Shown here: positions 63,101-64,000 of the stretch, one piece after another
How positions within the stretch are numbered: the stretch's first letter is position 1
Layout: the number at the start of each line of letters is the position of its first letter
NCBI RefSeq assembly: GCF_004027225.2
Contig: NC_046358.1
Span: 7,161,284 to 7,225,283, forward strand
Length of the DNA: 64,000 nucleotides
Direction: 5' to 3'
From: Strigops habroptila
Taxonomy: Eukaryota; Chordata; Aves; Psittaciformes; Psittacidae
Made by a program: the position numbers and the translations under genes
The notes under the pieces: generated by a model
The model's input: only the letters and a program-made list of their open reading frames with translations
What the model was told of the DNA's origin: nothing
Database searches by the model: none

Positions 63101-63933
63101 GGAATACCACTGAGAGGTAACTGGGGAACAAAGGTTGTGTAGTTTATACAACATTCGAATTCCTACTGATTTTAGAAGATGTGCAACTGAAGAACTCAGT
63201 GGAGTGACCAAACAACGGATCCTGAACTAAGAGCAGGCACATCCCTGTGCCCCAAAATGCATTAAGAGAAGCCTCACCATTTACTATTTCAGGGCCAAAA
63301 AACATCTTTATTCCTGGACTGCTTCTGCCAGTTTCCAAGTTCTTCACTGAAATGAAAAAAACAGACATACATCAAGTTCCACTTCCACTGCTTGGGGTAG
63401 CAGCTTATCGTTTGCAGAGCGAAGCAGAAATATAGGACCGGGTAGTACTATTAATTAGGGAAAACAAACAAAGAGATCAAAAAATGAGTTATTTTCAGTG
63501 ACAGCTCTCGCACTGTCTAGAAGAGGGTTTCTGTCAGGACACTGCGCACCGAGCAGGACACCACTCGGGACTGCTACACCCGCACAGCCTCACACCTGAG
63601 CGCACAGGCAGGTGCTATCAACTCCTGCTTAACGTTCCATTTACCACAGCGCCGAGGCTTCCCGAGCCACCCGCGCCACAGCGGCCAGACTCAAACCGCG
63701 GGGCCTCCCAACGTCCCTTCACCACCACCCCCCTCACTGAGGCGGCGCAGGGCGTCCTGAGGGCGGGCGGACAGCGGCCCTGCCCACCGCCACGCCCGGC
63801 CCCGACCTGTCCGCAGGAGGAGACTCCAGTCGGGGTTCACGTGCTGCAGCACCCCCTGGAAGACGCCACATTTTAAGGTGACTTTAACGGTTCTGCCCAG
63901 CAGGGCAGCGAGCCGCTCGCTGCTCAGGGCCAT
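44862..63933 (-). CDS. EXD1: EXD1, LSm plus exonuclease-fold piRNA factor, complete (11 exons)
   Basis: EXD1 is a germline cytoplasmic protein. In mouse it partners TDRD12 in the piRNA pathway and is thought to bind RNA without cutting it (family knowledge). Eleven exons join in phase into 1299 nt, giving 432 residues plus stop. Domains in order: an LSm-like fold (about 1-70; [20 protein letters not shown], then [12 protein letters not shown]), an acidic linker (70-115), a DEDD-type 3'-5' exonuclease fold (about 115-290; LFDIFLLG, then [11 protein letters not shown], then NVFDTQVAD), and a charged C-terminal tail (335-432). The motif I position reads D-I-F, so the second catalytic acid is absent. 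This agrees with the inactive-nuclease view. The start is the ATG at 63933; no other in-frame ATG occurs before the window edge. Human EXD1 is somewhat longer (about 514 aa as I recall), mainly in the tail. Gene order EXD1-INO80 matches human 15q15. Confidence 0.95.
45690..46150 (+). repeat. Possible ancient LINE (CR1/L2-like) remnant
   Basis: In one plus-strand frame near 45700 the translation reads [16 protein letters not shown], resembling the segment that links endonuclease and reverse transcriptase in CR1-type LINEs. Further on, [15 protein letters not shown] loosely resembles the RKAK block of CR1. Stops interrupt it. The match is weak and needs a profile search. Confidence 0.28.
47134..47193 (+). 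repeat. 30-bp tandem duplication
   Basis: Two head-to-tail 30-bp copies beginning ACTTTCATT and ending CTTCTCACAAGAT, differing at one base (TTTG against TTGG). Confidence 0.95.
48195..48219 (+). repeat. T25 homopolymer
   Basis: An uninterrupted run of 25 T on the plus strand (A25 on the EXD1-sense strand). No retrocopy is recognisable beside it. Confidence 0.95.
48782..48973 (-). CDS. EXD1: EXD1 exon 10
   Basis: A 192-nt exon for residues 270-333. It runs from [20 protein letters not shown] to [16 protein letters not shown], a helical end of the exonuclease domain. The acceptor is GAAACACAG and the donor AAG|GTAGGT. Confidence 0.94.
50117..50666 (+). mobile_element. Solo LTR, copy 1 (inside CR1)
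   Basis: A 550-bp sequence starting at a mutated CGTCCTGGTTTCAGCTGG terminus and ending ACCATGACA. It contains GGTTTCAGCTGGGATAGCGT and the GGTGGTGAGCAATTGTA block shared with 57852-58418. It resembles an avian endogenous retrovirus LTR. No retroviral coding sequence lies beside it. It interrupts the reverse transcriptase region of the CR1. No clear target-site duplication was found. Confidence 0.8.
50991..51999 (+). repeat. Unclassified insertion with repeated octamer/CCAAT unit
   Basis: This sequence separates two parts of the CR1 and is not CR1. From about 51428 (TGTGAAAGAGCC) to about 51999 (TGTATTCA) it has an LTR-like look: TG...CA ends and promoter-like repeats. The 20-bp unit TGCAAATTAGTTGACCAATT occurs at 51847-51866 and 51883-51902; the second copy completes the octamer ATGCAAAT. 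I cannot name the family. Confidence 0.5.
51847..51902 (+). repeat. Direct repeat with octamer and CCAAT motifs
   Basis: Two exact 20-bp copies of TGCAAATTAGTTGACCAATT start 36 bp apart. Each joins an octamer-like TGCAAAT to a CCAAT box, the second with a full ATGCAAAT. This is typical of an enhancer in a retroviral-type LTR (inference). Confidence 0.8.
52061..52205 (-). repeat. CR1 3' end nested in an opposite-strand CR1
   Basis: An antisense CR1 tail (AGAATGGTTTGGGTTGAAGG, then CAAGCCCCTGTGTCCAACCT, to GATGGGGCAGCCACAAC) lies within the plus-strand CR1, which resumes at about 52206. It is a younger subfamily than its host copy, judged by a better match to the other copies here. Confidence 0.88.
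53266..53409 (-). CDS. EXD1: EXD1 exon 9
   Basis: A 144-nt exon for residues 222-269. It starts [16 protein letters not shown], continuing FDTQ from exon 8, and ends in QQMAS. The acceptor is CCATCACAG and the donor TCA|GTGAGT. Confidence 0.9.
53410..56531 (-). other. EXD1 intron 8
   Basis: A 3.1-kb intron of AT-rich, unique-looking DNA. I recognise no repeat family, RNA gene or extra exon. Confidence 0.65.
56532..56612 (-). CDS. EXD1: EXD1 exon 8 (motif II region)
   Basis: An 81-nt exon for residues 195-221. [11 protein letters not shown] (Asp at 204, Exo II position) is followed by [14 protein letters not shown], a signature of EXD1/Egalitarian-type exonuclease folds. The acceptor is GCTTCAG and the donor CAG|GTACCC. 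Only 119 bp separate it from exon 7. Confidence 0.96.
56732..56836 (-). CDS. EXD1: EXD1 exon 7 (degenerate motif I)
   Basis: A 105-nt exon for residues 160-194. [10 protein letters not shown] occupies the Exo I position, where active DEDD nucleases have D-x-E. Here D170 is kept and residue 172 is Phe. The acceptor is TTTGTTGTAG and the donor AAG|GTAAGG. Confidence 0.94.
56837..58501 (-). other. EXD1 intron 6
   Basis: A 1.7-kb intron whose 5' third (in gene sense) is the solo LTR at 57852-58418. The remainder is AT-rich with nothing recognised. Confidence 0.7.
57852..58418 (+). mobile_element. Solo LTR, copy 2 (antisense to EXD1)
   Basis: A 567-bp LTR with matching 4-bp inverted ends (TGTC...GACA). 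Inside are a GGTTCAGCTGCAGCAGTC start, a TATA-like AGTAAATAAACTGGG box, the CGGAGGGTGGTGAGCAATTG block and a GC-rich 3' part. It is the same family as 50117-50666 and better preserved. No internal proviral sequence is attached. A clear target-site duplication was not seen. It lies 83 bp from the EXD1 exon 6 donor. Confidence 0.83.
58502..58588 (-). CDS. EXD1: EXD1 exon 6
   Basis: An 87-nt exon for residues 131-159 ([20 protein letters not shown] onward), first strands of the exonuclease fold. The acceptor is TTCATTAG and the donor GAG|GTAAGA. A solo LTR begins 83 bp past the donor. Confidence 0.92.
59532..59599 (-). CDS. EXD1: EXD1 exon 5
   Basis: A 68-nt exon for residues 108-130 ([20 protein letters not shown]). 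It ends the linker and starts the exonuclease fold. The acceptor is CCTTTTAG and the donor GCA|GTAAGT. Confidence 0.9.
60803..60847 (-). CDS. EXD1: EXD1 exon 4 (small, possibly cassette)
   Basis: A 45-nt exon encoding linker residues 93-107 ([14 protein letters not shown]). The acceptor is TTTCCTTAG and the donor TCAG|GTAATG. Its phase fits exons 3 and 5, and its length is a multiple of three, so skipping keeps the frame. No conserved domain supports it, so it rests on splice sites and phase. Confidence 0.7.
62177..62257 (-). CDS. EXD1: EXD1 exon 3
   Basis: An 81-nt exon for residues 66-92. [12 protein letters not shown] closes the LSm-like domain and opens the acidic linker. The acceptor is CTATTGCAG and the donor CATG|GTAGGA. 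It starts and ends in phase 1. Confidence 0.9.
63278..63346 (-). CDS. EXD1: EXD1 exon 2
   Basis: A 69-nt exon for residues 43-65 ([20 protein letters not shown]), the second half of the LSm-like fold. The acceptor is CATTTCAG and the donor AATG|GTGAGG. It starts and ends in phase 1. Confidence 0.92.
63347..63806 (-). other. EXD1 intron 1
   Basis: A 460-bp intron that becomes GC-rich toward exon 1. Nothing else was recognised. Confidence 0.7.
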
Positions 63934-64000
63934 GCCGGGGCCGCCTAACCGGAGCTCCCCCAGCGCAACACCCGCGGCACTCAGCGCCGGCCGCACTGAG
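63640..64000. promoter_or_regulatory. GC-rich block around EXD1 start (promoter side, partial)
   Basis: CpG-rich sequence surrounds EXD1 exon 1 and continues to the window edge, as expected of a promoter-associated CpG island. In human the neighbour beyond EXD1 is CHP1 on the other strand (established knowledge), so this could be a shared promoter. That gene is not visible here. Confidence 0.55.
63807..63933 (-). CDS. EXD1: EXD1 exon 1 (start codon)
   Basis: Residues 1-42, starting [20 protein letters not shown], the N-terminal half of the LSm-like domain. The donor reads ACAG|GTCGGG, a valid but weak 5' splice site. The 5' UTR extends to the right of 63933 and its end is not visible. Confidence 0.88.

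Larger units (their letters stand above)
58589..63277 (-). other. EXD1 introns 2-5
   Basis: Introns 62258-63277, 60848-62176, 59600-60802 and 58589-59531. They contain an imperfect 36-bp tandem duplication at 58988-59052 (GAGTTTGGAAACA...TTTCTACCAA twice). Otherwise they are AT-rich DNA without recognised elements. Confidence 0.65.

Overview
The window is vertebrate nuclear DNA, almost certainly from a bird. Coding information is split into short exons with GT-AG introns. The intergenic and intronic DNA carries many CR1-type LINE 3' fragments, recognisable by the TTTGGGTTGGAAGGGACCTTAAAG-type antisense 3' end. Two copies of one avian-looking solo LTR family are also present. There are no operons, bacterial genes or CRISPR arrays. 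I recognised no structured RNA genes, but I could not run a covariance search.

Two protein-coding genes account for the window, both on the minus strand and in tandem. INO80, the Snf2-type ATPase of the INO80 chromatin remodelling complex, runs from a CpG island at about 39.8-41.4 kb down to the left edge. Twenty-four coding exons were placed by hand between 31690 and 2777. They join in phase into 3060 nt (1020 codons). This covers the acidic N-terminus, the DBINO/HSA region, the first RecA-like lobe ([20 protein letters not shown] motifs), the start of lobe 2 and part of the insertion region. The C-terminal helicase motifs and tail lie beyond position 1. A non-coding exon 1 is inferred in the CpG island.

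EXD1 (exonuclease 3'-5' domain-containing 1, a germline piRNA-pathway factor) lies upstream in the same orientation, from 63933 to 44862. All eleven coding exons are present and join in phase into 1299 nt (432 aa plus stop). The protein has an N-terminal LSm-like domain, a DEDD-type exonuclease fold with an apparently degenerate active site, and a basic C-terminal tail. Its start sits in a second GC-rich promoter-like block at the right edge.

The other sequence is introns, about 3.5 kb of intergenic DNA (41.4-44.9 kb, including the EXD1 3' UTR) and repeats. The most structured repeat region is 49.97-52.70 kb in EXD1 intron 9. There an old plus-strand CR1 has been broken by a solo LTR, by an unclassified insertion and by an antisense CR1. 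Another CR1 lies directly against the INO80 exon 10 splice acceptor. INO80 exon 21 uses a GC 5' splice site, and INO80 exon 2 holds a small upstream ORF overlapping the main start. I found no previously undescribed biological system. The interesting material concerns splice sites, retroelement nesting and promoter or UTR features.
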